Positions 8,448 through 15,908 of a DNA stretch of 64,000 nucleotides are shown piece after piece. The notes under the pieces are model-generated. The model searched no databases and was not told the DNA's origin. It saw only the letters and a list, made by a program, of their open reading frames with translations. Source of the stretch: CAVWTN01 sp963757945 (GTDB taxonomy: Bacteria > Vulcanimicrobiota > Vulcanimicrobiia > Vulcanimicrobiales > Vulcanimicrobiaceae); contig CAVWTN010000001.1 in assembly GCA_963757945.1 (NCBI GenBank), positions 806,001 through 870,000 of the forward strand. The letters run 5' to 3'. The translations under genes and the position numbers were made by a program. Position 1 is the stretch's first letter; each line of letters starts with the position of its first letter.

Positions 8448-9068
8448 ATGCGGCCGAAAGCGGCGGCGCTCGTCGCCGACGATCATCCCCTCTTTCGCGA
8501 AGCGATCCGCAGCATTGTCGGGGCGCTTCTTCCCGAAGCGTGCTTTGTTGAGGCTTCGGGCTCGTTCGAGATGCTCGCCGCAATCGGCCGCGGCGAGCCT
8601 TTCGATCTCGTCTTCGTCGATCTCGTGATGCCCGGGCTCGATCCGTTCGATGCGCTCGCGCTCGTACGCGGGCGCGTGCCGGACGCCCGCATCGTCGTCG
8701 TCTCATCGCGCGAGGACTGGCCGACGATCCGCCGCGCGCTGGCTCTCGGCGTCGCCGGCTACATTCCGAAATCGACGCCGAGGCCGGCCATCGAGGCTGC
8801 GATCCGGCTCGTGCTCGAGGGCGGCACGTACGTCCCAGAGCACATCGCCGACGCCGATGAGGCCCCATTCAAGGGCCCCGAAACGCTGACCGAACGGCAA
8901 CAAGCGGTCCTCGAGCAACTCGCGCTCGGTCTCTCCAACCGTCAGATCGCGCAGAAGCTGGGCGTCGAGGAAATCACCGTCAAGGTGCACATCTCGGCGA
9001 TCTTGCGCAAGCTGCGCGTCAAGAACCGCACGCAGGCCGTGGTCGCGGCTCGGTCGCTGCTCGCGTGA
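8448..9068 (+). CDS. NarL/LuxR-type response regulator of the alcohol oxidation locus
   Basis: 206 residues. An N-terminal receiver has the acidic pair D11-D12 (VADDHP), phosphoacceptor D58 (VFVDLVMPG) and switch Lys in GYIPKSTP. A linker follows, then a C-terminal LuxR HTH (LTERQQAVLEQLALG ... EEITVKVHISAILRKL). The start was set at the ATG directly before the receiver because the frame upstream of it has no domain. Its stop overlaps the GTG start of the FIST gene (GTGA), and the block continues into a hybrid kinase. In pseudomonads a similar regulator (ErbR/AgmR) controls ethanol oxidation genes, so control of the divergent operon is likely. Confidence 0.9.
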   Translation: MRPKAAALVADDHPLFREAIRSIVGALLPEACFVEASGSFEMLAAIGRGEPFDLVFVDLVMPGLDPFDALALVRGRVPDARIVVVSSREDWPTIRRALALGVAGYIPKSTPRPAIEAAIRLVLEGGTYVPEHIADADEAPFKGPETLTERQQAVLEQLALGLSNRQIAQKLGVEEITVKVHISAILRKLRVKNRTQAVVAARSLLA

Positions 9069-10216
9069 GCGCGCGCTCGAAGGCCTCGGCGCGGCGAGCC
9101 TGGACGAGCAATCCCGATCCGGCGGCCGCGGCGCGCGAACTCGCGGAGCAGCTTGCTTCGCGCGAAGAGTCAACAACGATCTTCTTCTGCTCCGCGCGCT
9201 ACGATCTCGACCGCCTAGGTCAGGAGCTGCTTCGCGAGTTCGACGGCAAGGCTCTGTTCGGTTGCACGACCGCCGGCGAGATCGGTGAAGGCGGCTACCG
9301 GCAGGGTTCGATCGTCGCGCTTTCGCTTGCGGCGTCGCAATACGTCGTCGTCAGCGAGCACGTCGAACGGCTTTCGGTCGGGTCGGTCTGGCGCGTCTAT
9401 CAAAGCGTGCAATTACTGTTGCGCCGCTTGCGCGTCCGGGTGCCGCGTGCGGACGCGAGCAACACCTTCGCCGTGCTGCTCATCGACGGACTCTCCGGCA
9501 TCGAAGAGCCGGTCGTCAGCGCGATCAAGTTTCAGTTGGGGGATATCCCGCTCGTCGGCGCGTCGGCCGGCGACGACTTGTTCTTCCGCGAAACCGCGAT
9601 CTTTCACGGCGGCGCGTTTCACACGGCGTCGGCGGTCCTCGCGCTCGTTCACACGCAACTCCCCTTTCATGTCTTCAAGACGCAGCACATCGTCCCGTCG
9701 GATCGCAAGATGGTCGTGACGGAGGCGGACCCCGTGCGCCGTTTGGTGACCGAGATCAACGCGGAGCCGGCCGACGAAGAGTACGCGCGGCTCTGCGGCG
9801 TTGAAGGCCAGCAACTTCGGCCGATGGTGCTCGCGAAACATCCGCTCGTGGTCCGGGTCGGAGGCGAGCCGTTCGCCCGGTCCGTGCAAAAAGTCAACGA
9901 CGACGGGAGCCTCACGTTCTATTGCGCGATCGATGAGGGCCTCGTGCTCTCGGCCGGCAAGGCCGGCACGCCGGATGCGGACCTAGAAGGGCTCTTCCTC
10001 CGCATCGGTGATGCGGTCGGTGTCCCGGAAGCCGTGCTCGGCTTCGATTGCATCTTCCGCAAGCTCGAACTCTCGCAGCGCCGCCGGCTCGACTACGCCT
10101 CGCGGCTGCTTTCATCGAATAACGTCATCGGTTTCTCGACCTACGGCGAGCAATTCGACGCGATGCATCTCAATCAAACGTTCACCGGCGTGGCGCTCGG
10201 CGCGTTGCCGGCATGA
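9065..10216 (+). CDS. FIST-domain signal sensor protein
   Basis: 383 residues containing the FIST N-terminal domain (FFCSARYDLDRLGQELL ... ALFGCTTAGEIGEGGY) followed by the FIST C domain (IGDAVGVPEAVLGFDCIFR ... NVIGFSTYGEQF). FIST proteins are predicted cytoplasmic small-molecule sensors that feed into kinases or cyclic-nucleotide enzymes. GTG start overlapping the response regulator stop (GTGA); the stop overlaps the kinase ATG (ATGA). This tight coupling suggests equimolar production and a physical partnership with the kinase. A FIST gene next to an ErcS'/NahK-like kinase is also known in Pseudomonas. The ligand is unknown. Confidence 0.88.
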   Translation: MSARSKASARRAWTSNPDPAAAARELAEQLASREESTTIFFCSARYDLDRLGQELLREFDGKALFGCTTAGEIGEGGYRQGSIVALSLAASQYVVVSEHVERLSVGSVWRVYQSVQLLLRRLRVRVPRADASNTFAVLLIDGLSGIEEPVVSAIKFQLGDIPLVGASAGDDLFFRETAIFHGGAFHTASAVLALVHTQLPFHVFKTQHIVPSDRKMVVTEADPVRRLVTEINAEPADEEYARLCGVEGQQLRPMVLAKHPLVVRVGGEPFARSVQKVNDDGSLTFYCAIDEGLVLSAGKAGTPDADLEGLFLRIGDAVGVPEAVLGFDCIFRKLELSQRRRLDYASRLLSSNNVIGFSTYGEQFDAMHLNQTFTGVALGALPA

Positions 10217-11682
10217 CGGATCTGCTCGACACGATCCCCGGCGACGACTTGGCTCGCGAGAACGCCAAGCTGCGCAAGATCGTCAAGGCGCTGATGGACC
10301 GCGTGGAACGCGGCACCAACGATCAAGGCGGCGCGTTCGGTCTGTTTCAAGCGGCGATCACGCTCGACGTGACGGTACGCCAGCGCACCGCGGAACTGCA
10401 AGCAGTCAACCGGCATCTGCTCGACGAGATGGCCGAGCGCGAGGCGGCGGAACGCGCGCTCTACGCCGCGAAGCTCGCCGCCGAACAGGCGAATCTGAGC
10501 AAGACGAAGTTTCTGGCCGCGGCGAGCCACGATCTCCTCCAGCCGCTGCATATCGCGCGCCTGTTCCTCGGCGAGCTGCGCGAACGAGCCGGCGCGGATC
10601 CGCGGCGAACGGTCGAACGCATCGAGACGGCGCTCGAGTCCGCCGAACACCTCATCTCGACGCTGCTCGAGATGTCCCAACTCGACGGCGCCGCGCAAAG
10701 CGTCGAGCTTGGCGACGTGCGCATCGACGACGTACTCCAACGCTTGCGCGAGGAGTATTCGCCGCAAGCCGAGGAGGCGGAGCTGCGTCTTCGAGTCGTG
10801 CCGAATGACGCGCTCGTGCGGACCGATCGCCGCTTGCTCGAACGTCTGTTGCGCAATCTGCTGAGCAACGCGCTTAAATACACCGAGCGCGGCGGCGTCG
10901 TGTTGGGCTGCCGCAGACGCGGCGCGGTGCTGCGGATCGAAGTCTGGGATACGGGGATCGGGATTCCCGCCGAGCGCCTCGGCGAGATCTTCGAGGAGTT
11001 CCGGCGCCTCGACGCCCCGGGGCGAACCAACGGTCTGGGCCTTGGGCTCGCGATCGTCGAGCGCATCGCGAAACTGCTCGAGCTGCGCGTCGACGTGCGC
11101 TCGCAGGCCGGTCGCGGCTCGATGTTCGCGGTCGAGGTCCCGCTTTCGCACGCAACTCCGGCATCCGCCCCCGCGCCGGCCGTTCCGCCCGAACCGCCCG
11201 CTCTCGCGCCGCCCGCTCTCGCGCCGCCGCGCTCGGCTCGCGGGGCGCGGCGCGTGCTGGTCATCGACGACGACGCCGATGCGCTCGACGCTTTGCTCAA
11301 CGTGCTGCGCGCTTGGGGATGCGAACCCGCCGGCGTCACGACCTTCCGTGAGGCGATTGCGTTGGCGCGCGCCGGCGGCGACGCGCCCGGCTTCATCATC
11401 GCCGACTTCCACCTCGGCGACGGAGCGACGGGGCTCGATGCGATCGCCGAATTGCGCCGTTCTTTTGGGGTCGACATTCCCGCCGTCGTCCTATCCGCCG
11501 ACGGCGGCGACCGGCCACGGACCGCAGCACGCGCGGCGGGCTGCAGTTTCCTCGACAAGCCGACCAAACTCGAGCGCCTGCGCGCGCTGCTCGCCGCACC
11601 GGCTGAGCGCGGAAACGCGCCGCCGATCCAAACGGTCACCGTCGCGAGCGGTGCGCACAATGCCGTAACGATCGCTCCCTAA
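10213..11682 (+). CDS. Hybrid sensor histidine kinase (ErcS'/NahK-like)
   Basis: 489-residue soluble kinase without membrane segments. An N-terminal coiled coil (about residues 60-100, QRTAELQAVNRHLLDEMAER) is followed by HisKA with H106 in AASHDLLQPLH. Next comes an HATPase domain (NLLSNALKYT, DTGIGIP, GLGLGLAIV), an Ala-Pro-rich linker (about residues 315-345) and a C-terminal receiver with D398 (IIADFHLGDG). The ASHDLLQPLH form of the H-box and the fused receiver are typical of the ErcS/NahK group acting in ethanol-oxidation control. With no transmembrane sensor, input probably comes from the coupled FIST protein; output to the adjacent NarL-type regulator is inferred. Confidence 0.9.
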   Translation: MTDLLDTIPGDDLARENAKLRKIVKALMDRVERGTNDQGGAFGLFQAAITLDVTVRQRTAELQAVNRHLLDEMAEREAAERALYAAKLAAEQANLSKTKFLAAASHDLLQPLHIARLFLGELRERAGADPRRTVERIETALESAEHLISTLLEMSQLDGAAQSVELGDVRIDDVLQRLREEYSPQAEEAELRLRVVPNDALVRTDRRLLERLLRNLLSNALKYTERGGVVLGCRRRGAVLRIEVWDTGIGIPAERLGEIFEEFRRLDAPGRTNGLGLGLAIVERIAKLLELRVDVRSQAGRGSMFAVEVPLSHATPASAPAPAVPPEPPALAPPALAPPRSARGARRVLVIDDDADALDALLNVLRAWGCEPAGVTTFREAIALARAGGDAPGFIIADFHLGDGATGLDAIAELRRSFGVDIPAVVLSADGGDRPRTAARAAGCSFLDKPTKLERLRALLAAPAERGNAPPIQTVTVASGAHNAVTIAP

Positions 11683-11926
11683 ACACATCGCCTTGCTGAG
11701 CTGCCGGAGGGTGGGGCAGCGGGGTTCCACGAAGCGAGCCGGGGTAATGCGTAAAATGACACGTGCCAGTTTCTTTGCTGTCGCGGCTTAGCTGTTTCTT
11801 TGTCACGGCGCCCGTCGTCATTAACGCTAAGACACTCTGAGCCGAACGGCAAGACAATTCTTATCTCGCGCGCAAGGAATGGCCGCATGTCTGCGCCATT
11901 GACCGCCAAACGGGTCGATCGCCGGG

Positions 11927-12571
11927 ATGGTTGACCCGTCGGCTTACGTGGCCGCGGTAACCGGCGCGATATTCAAGGGCCTCGCGAAGTGGGGCGCGAT
12001 CGTCGTCTTCGCGGCGATGTTCGTGGACTGCTTGCCCTTCGTGGCCTTCGTGGCTCCTGGCGTGATCATGCTCGTCCTCACCGGCTATTTCGCGGCCGGC
12101 CAACCAACACTAAGTTGGGTTCTGCTCTTTGCCGCCGCATGCGCCGGAGTCATGGCATCCGACACGTTGATGTTCGCTATCGGACGCTCGGGCTATCATC
12201 GGATCGCCGTTGTGCGTCGACTCGTGGATAAGCAAGAGAGGCTGCGGCAAGCGATTTTGCGCCAGAAGGCGTTCGTCCTGATTTTCTATCAATTCCCGCC
12301 TTACTCGAGAATGTTCGCGCCGTTGATCATGGGAGCAGCGCGCTTCTCTTGGATTCGATGGGCCGCGCTTGTATCCACGAGCACCGTTCTATTTGTCGCG
12401 AGTTTCTTTGGGATCGGCCTCATGGCGGCCCTCGGCGGGCGCGCTGCATCCGGTGCGACGGCCTCAGCCAATTCCATTAGCATCCTCTTCGTTTTCGGCT
12501 TTTTCGCCTGGCTCTCAGTGCTGATCTATCGTCTGGTGCAGCGCCGCCGCGACCAAAGCGACGCGCTTTGA
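11927..12571 (+). CDS. DedA-family (VTT domain) membrane protein
   Basis: 214 residues, largely hydrophobic, with about five membrane segments. It shows the DedA layout: an acidic-proline region near the first hairpin (FVDCLPFVAFVAPGVIML), a central helix pair, and a conserved F-x-P-x-x-R segment (YQFPPYSRMFAPLIMGAAR) before the final helices. Family members are undecaprenyl-phosphate or phospholipid translocases and half-transporters of the inner membrane. The conserved Glu of canonical DedA proteins appears to be Asp (D44) here, and the sequence is divergent, so transport substrate is uncertain. The 244-base gap upstream holds no other recognised gene. Confidence 0.7.
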   Translation: MVDPSAYVAAVTGAIFKGLAKWGAIVVFAAMFVDCLPFVAFVAPGVIMLVLTGYFAAGQPTLSWVLLFAAACAGVMASDTLMFAIGRSGYHRIAVVRRLVDKQERLRQAILRQKAFVLIFYQFPPYSRMFAPLIMGAARFSWIRWAALVSTSTVLFVASFFGIGLMAALGGRAASGATASANSISILFVFGFFAWLSVLIYRLVQRRRDQSDAL

Positions 12572-12590
12572 GCGAAGTGAAGGGCCGTGC

Positions 12591-12866
12591 TCAGCCGGCG
12601 CTTTTTCCCTCCACCCCGGCCTCCTTCAGGAACCGCCGTAACTCGATCACGTCGTCAACGCCGAGGTCCTTGTGACGCGGCTTCGCGAACACGGCGTTGA
12701 CTGAGCCGATCTGAAAATCATACTTTCCATCATGGCGAAGCTGTGCGCTGCCGAGGCTTCCGATGAGCGACAGGACATCCGGCCATTCGAGGTTGTGCGC
12801 AATCGGATGCGCGAAGATCTCTCGCAAGACACGCGCGTGGTGACCGCTGAGGCCGTGATCGCTCAT
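12591..12866 (-). CDS. Conserved hypothetical protein, GLSGHH type
   Basis: 91 residues starting MSDHGLSGHHARVLREIF. The pattern HPIAHNLEWPDVLSLIGSLG followed by a beta-rich HDGKYDFQIG and a C-terminal helix (VDDVIELRRFLKEAG) matches a widespread small family of unknown function whose members also start with a GLSGHH segment. That is why the internal ATG was chosen; an in-frame ATG 27 codons upstream would add an Arg/Asp-rich tail without a clear domain. Some relatives are loosely compared to HicA-like dsRNA-binding folds, but no toxin partner gene is adjacent. Confidence 0.6.
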   Translation of the reverse strand: MSDHGLSGHHARVLREIFAHPIAHNLEWPDVLSLIGSLGSAQLRHDGKYDFQIGSVNAVFAKPRHKDLGVDDVIELRRFLKEAGVEGKSAG

Positions 12867-13174
12867 CGCCCGAACCGGCCTATGGATAGGGCGGTCGCCC
12901 CGGCTGTCTCGAGAACGTTCAACGTTGCTATCATTCGGTAACCTCATCGTCTATGCGTTTGCTGCCGCTCTTCAAATGAAGAGCGTACGCTACTGGAATG
13001 CACGTGATGTTCGATTACCCGTGCGGCGACATATCGTAACGTAGGAACCGCGCCGCCTCCTCGCGCGTCGTCCAATTGCCTTTGAACCCAAGCCGAGCAC
13101 GCGATCGCGATCACACGTGCCAGGAACCGGATTCGGCATTCTTAGCCTTGCCGGTCACCGCTAGATAGCTGTCA

Positions 13175-13609
13175 TCAGCGTGGGCCTGACGCCCTCGTGT
13201 CTTTTTTCGAGCGCGCCGTACTGACCGGAGGCTGCGCTGCGGTACGATCGATTGCGAGTCTTTCGAACACGCTCTGCAGCACGATCGCGTGATTGTGCTC
13301 CACATCCTTGGCCGCATACACGAGCGTGATCGCCTGGGCATTGGCCGCAGCGGCGATCACTGACTCAATGCTCGACGCGGTTCGCGCGGTCTCCAGCTCC
13401 TCGCGATAACGCTTGCTAAACTCGTGCCAGCGCTCCGCATCGTGATCAAACCATCGCCGCAGCTCAACGCTTGGGGCAATGTCCTTCTCCCACGCGTCGA
13501 TGCGTAGATCTTCCTTGCTAACACCGCGCGGCCACAAACGGTCAACGAGCACGCGAAAGCCATCGGTCTCGCTGGGTGCATCGTACGCTCGTTTCCGGCG
13601 TATTTCCAT
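13175..13609 (-). CDS. DUF488 family protein (YeaO-like)
   Basis: 144 residues. Strong DUF488 signatures: IRRKRAYDAPSETDGFRVLV, the invariant DRLWPRGVSKED, APSVELRRWFDHD, and LVYAAKDVEHNHA. Proteins of this family are small and cytoplasmic with no firmly established activity. The last 25 residues (STARSKKDTRASGPR) are a basic extension beyond the usual family end. Monocistronic as far as can be seen; the stop lies in a non-coding stretch and the start faces the region upstream of the FTR1 gene. Confidence 0.85.
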   Translation of the reverse strand: MEIRRKRAYDAPSETDGFRVLVDRLWPRGVSKEDLRIDAWEKDIAPSVELRRWFDHDAERWHEFSKRYREELETARTASSIESVIAAAANAQAITLVYAAKDVEHNHAIVLQSVFERLAIDRTAAQPPVSTARSKKDTRASGPR

Positions 13610-13730
13610 TTTCAGCCCTCCCCCGATAGGAGCCGGATCCGGCGCTCTTTCGTCAGGCGCCCAAGGTGACCGAGAGCCGAGGCCGTTCGTCGGTCTCTAC
13701 GCTCTACTTGCCCACGACCTCGACCAGCCG

Positions 13731-13802
13731 GCGCCTTTTTCGGCGCGATACCGGCGTACAGCAGTGCGAGGAACAACCGGCAAACGGACGGGGACGCCGC
13801 GG
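13731..13802 (-). pseudogene. Remnant of a GIY-YIG nuclease gene
   Basis: On the minus strand this stretch reads LLYAGIAPKKAP, nearly the LLYIGIAPKK segment of the intact GIY-YIG gene at 57554-58381, with DNA similarity on both sides (the upstream part matches its GVPI region in another frame). Frame breaks and lack of the rest of the domain mark it as a degraded fragment. The remaining 13610-13917 interval holds this and a metal-regulator-like box; nothing else was recognised. Confidence 0.5.
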
Positions 13803-13861
13803 CACAGACATGCGGCCGATCAACTGCTTTGCCGGCCGAATTCTGCTAGCGGAGGGTTTGA

Positions 13862-13877
13862 ATTAGGCTTGCCTAAT
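13862..13877. promoter_or_regulatory. DtxR/IdeR-like palindrome upstream of the iron permease
   Basis: ATTAGGCTTGCCTAAT is a perfect 16-bp palindrome 40 bases before the FTR1 start. It closely resembles the TTAGGCTAACCTAA core of DtxR/IdeR iron boxes (12 of 14 positions). Iron-dependent repression of the permease is the simple reading. The regulator gene itself is not in the window. Confidence 0.65.
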
Positions 13878-13917
13878 ATCCACATCCCAGCTCCACATCA
13901 AGCCGCGGCGCGGCCGC

Positions 13918-15207
13918 ATGGGGGGAACGTTGCACCAGCTTCTTCCGCGCATGCTCCACTCCGTAACGAGCGGACGCGCCTGCCGCCGAAGCCTGCTCCA
14001 GGCGCTCCTCGTCGCGTCCTTCGCGCTCGCCCCGCTTTTCGCGGCGGCCGCGGCCGAAGAGAGCAAGCCCGATTGGAGCGCCGTCGCCGCGAAGATCGAC
14101 GCCGGCGTCACGCGGGCCGTCGAGCTCGCGAAGAGACGGGAGAGCGGCGCCGCGGCGCTGGTGCAGTCCATGGATTCCGACGTCTTCGAAGCGAGCGGCA
14201 TGGAAGCTCGCCTCGGCGCCCGCGACGCCGCGCTCAAGGCGGTGCTCGAAGGCCATCTCGACAAGTTGGTCGCGCTGGCCAAAGGCGCACCGTCCGGCGC
14301 GCTCGCACTCGAGGCCGCCGCCTTCCAATCCGATCTGCACCGAGCGGCCGCGCTGTTGTCGGGCGAGCGGAGCGGCGACCCGGCGAGCCTCTTCGCGTAC
14401 GCGCTGCTGATCGTCGTGCGGGAAGGCTTTGAGGCGATGCTGATCGTCACGGCCGTCATCGCCTACCTCGTCAAGACGGGGCATGGCGACAAGCAGCGCG
14501 TGATCGGCAACAGCGTCGCGGTCGCGGTGCTCGCCAGCGTGGCGACGGCGATCGTTCTCGGCTTGGCGTTCCGCGGAGCGGCCGTGAGTCAGGCGGTGCT
14601 GGAGGGCGGCACGCTGCTCGTCGCAGCCGCCGTCCTCTTCTCGATGAGCTATTGGCTCATCTCCAAGGCCGAAGCGCAGAAGTGGTCCGCCTATATCAAA
14701 GGCAAGGTCGAAGGCTCGCTCTCGTCCGGTTCCATGACGACGCTGTGGCTCGCGAGTTTCCTCGCCGTCTACCGCGAGGGCGCTGAGACCGTGCTGTTCT
14801 ATCAAGCCTTGACCGCCGGCGCGAACGCGGCCGGCCTGTTCGCGATCGGCGCGGGGTTCAGCCTGGGCTGCCTCGCGCTCGGGGCCCTCTATTGGGGGAT
14901 GCGGGCCGGCGCGCTACGGCTACCCGTGCGCCCGTTCTTTCAGGCCACCGGTTTGCTGCTCTACGTGATGGCCATCGTGTTCGCGGGCAAGGGCGTCATG
15001 GAACTGGCGGAGGGTAAGATGTTCACGCCGACGCTCCTGCATTGGGCGCCGGAGCTTCCCGCGCTCGGCATCTACCCGTACGCGCAGAGTCTCGCGCCGC
15101 AGCTTCTGCTGCTGATCGCCGCGGCGATTTCAGCGGCCGTGATCCTGCGCCGTGAGAGCGTCAGAGGGCGCACCGGCCGGATTGCCGCGCCGAACAGCGC
15201 TCAATAG
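13918..15207 (+). CDS. FTR1-family high-affinity iron permease
   Basis: 429-residue membrane protein. A signal-like N-terminus (SLLQALLVASFALAPLFA) is followed by an extracytoplasmic helical region (about residues 45-155) and a seven-helix FTR1 domain with both iron-transport motifs: REGFE (LLIVVREGFEAM) and REGAE (AVYREGAETVLF). FTR1 proteins import iron, usually with a ferroxidase or cytochrome/cupredoxin partner; no such partner is adjacent. Start: the ATG at the head of the frame; an alternative ATG 11 codons later would also keep the signal sequence. The DtxR-like palindrome upstream suggests iron control. A broken copy of its last third lies at 47.5 kb. Confidence 0.9.
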   Translation: MGGTLHQLLPRMLHSVTSGRACRRSLLQALLVASFALAPLFAAAAAEESKPDWSAVAAKIDAGVTRAVELAKRRESGAAALVQSMDSDVFEASGMEARLGARDAALKAVLEGHLDKLVALAKGAPSGALALEAAAFQSDLHRAAALLSGERSGDPASLFAYALLIVVREGFEAMLIVTAVIAYLVKTGHGDKQRVIGNSVAVAVLASVATAIVLGLAFRGAAVSQAVLEGGTLLVAAAVLFSMSYWLISKAEAQKWSAYIKGKVEGSLSSGSMTTLWLASFLAVYREGAETVLFYQALTAGANAAGLFAIGAGFSLGCLALGALYWGMRAGALRLPVRPFFQATGLLLYVMAIVFAGKGVMELAEGKMFTPTLLHWAPELPALGIYPYAQSLAPQLLLLIAAAISAAVILRRESVRGRTGRIAAPNSAQ

Positions 15208-15240
15208 TTTTTCATTGAACGTGTTTACCGGCGGGCTGGG

Positions 15241-15640
15241 GCGCCCGCAGGCGCAAACTCGCCGAGCGTTCGTCCCTGGCTCGCGAGCTCCGCGAGGATC
15301 TGGCCCGGATTGCGATGGTCGGGAATCAGAAACTGGGACGACGCTTCGTCGTTCGCCGGCTCGCCGCCGCGGCGATACGGAGCCACGTCGCAACTGCCCG
15401 GGCTGAAGATGCCGCACCCGTCCATCGCGCGAGCCTGAAAGTCTTCGTCCTCGCGCGTCGTCAGCGCGAGCCGTTGTTCGGGACAAACCAGCGCGACGAT
15501 GGCCAGCACGCGAAGATTACGTGTCGTCGTCGATGCCGGAGTCGTTGCGATAGCCTCGCGCGGGCCGAAGCCGCGGCAGCGAGATGCCGGCGACGGCGCC
15601 GCGCCGTGCGAGTCACGCGACGTAGCGCAACAGGCGGAAG
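15241..15640 (-). pseudogene. C-terminal fragment of a ThiH-like radical SAM gene
   Basis: About 400 bases match the 3' portion of the intact gene at 21340-22521 at high identity (shared peptides include LALTTREDE, FSPGSCDVAPYRRGGEP and FLIPDHRNPGQILAEL). Indels break the frame near 15510, and the radical SAM cysteine part is missing. It lies tail-to-tail with the FTR1 gene, 33 bases after its stop. The rest of the interval to 15908 shows no gene. Confidence 0.85.
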
Positions 15641-15908
15641 AGCTCGCTGCATTTCATCAACCTCGCTTCGATCGATCATACTCCCAAGATTCGTTACGCA
15701 CAACAACAACGACTTGACGCACGGCTAGCTGGAGAAGTCGCTGCGCCTAACACAACGACGCTCATGTTGCGTCTTACACGTCACCGCGATGGAATTGCGC
15801 AACCGCACGCATGCCGTTCAGGAAGGGGGCGGTACGCGACCCTTTTGGCCCATATGCAATCACGCCCGCTTGCATTACATTGAAGTGTAGGCATAGGACC
15901 TGGAGTTC

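Noticed and set aside
10174..11412. 412-codon open frame antisense to the histidine kinase
   Set aside because: Kinase motifs on the plus strand are unambiguous; the antisense product is Arg-rich and unlike a protein.
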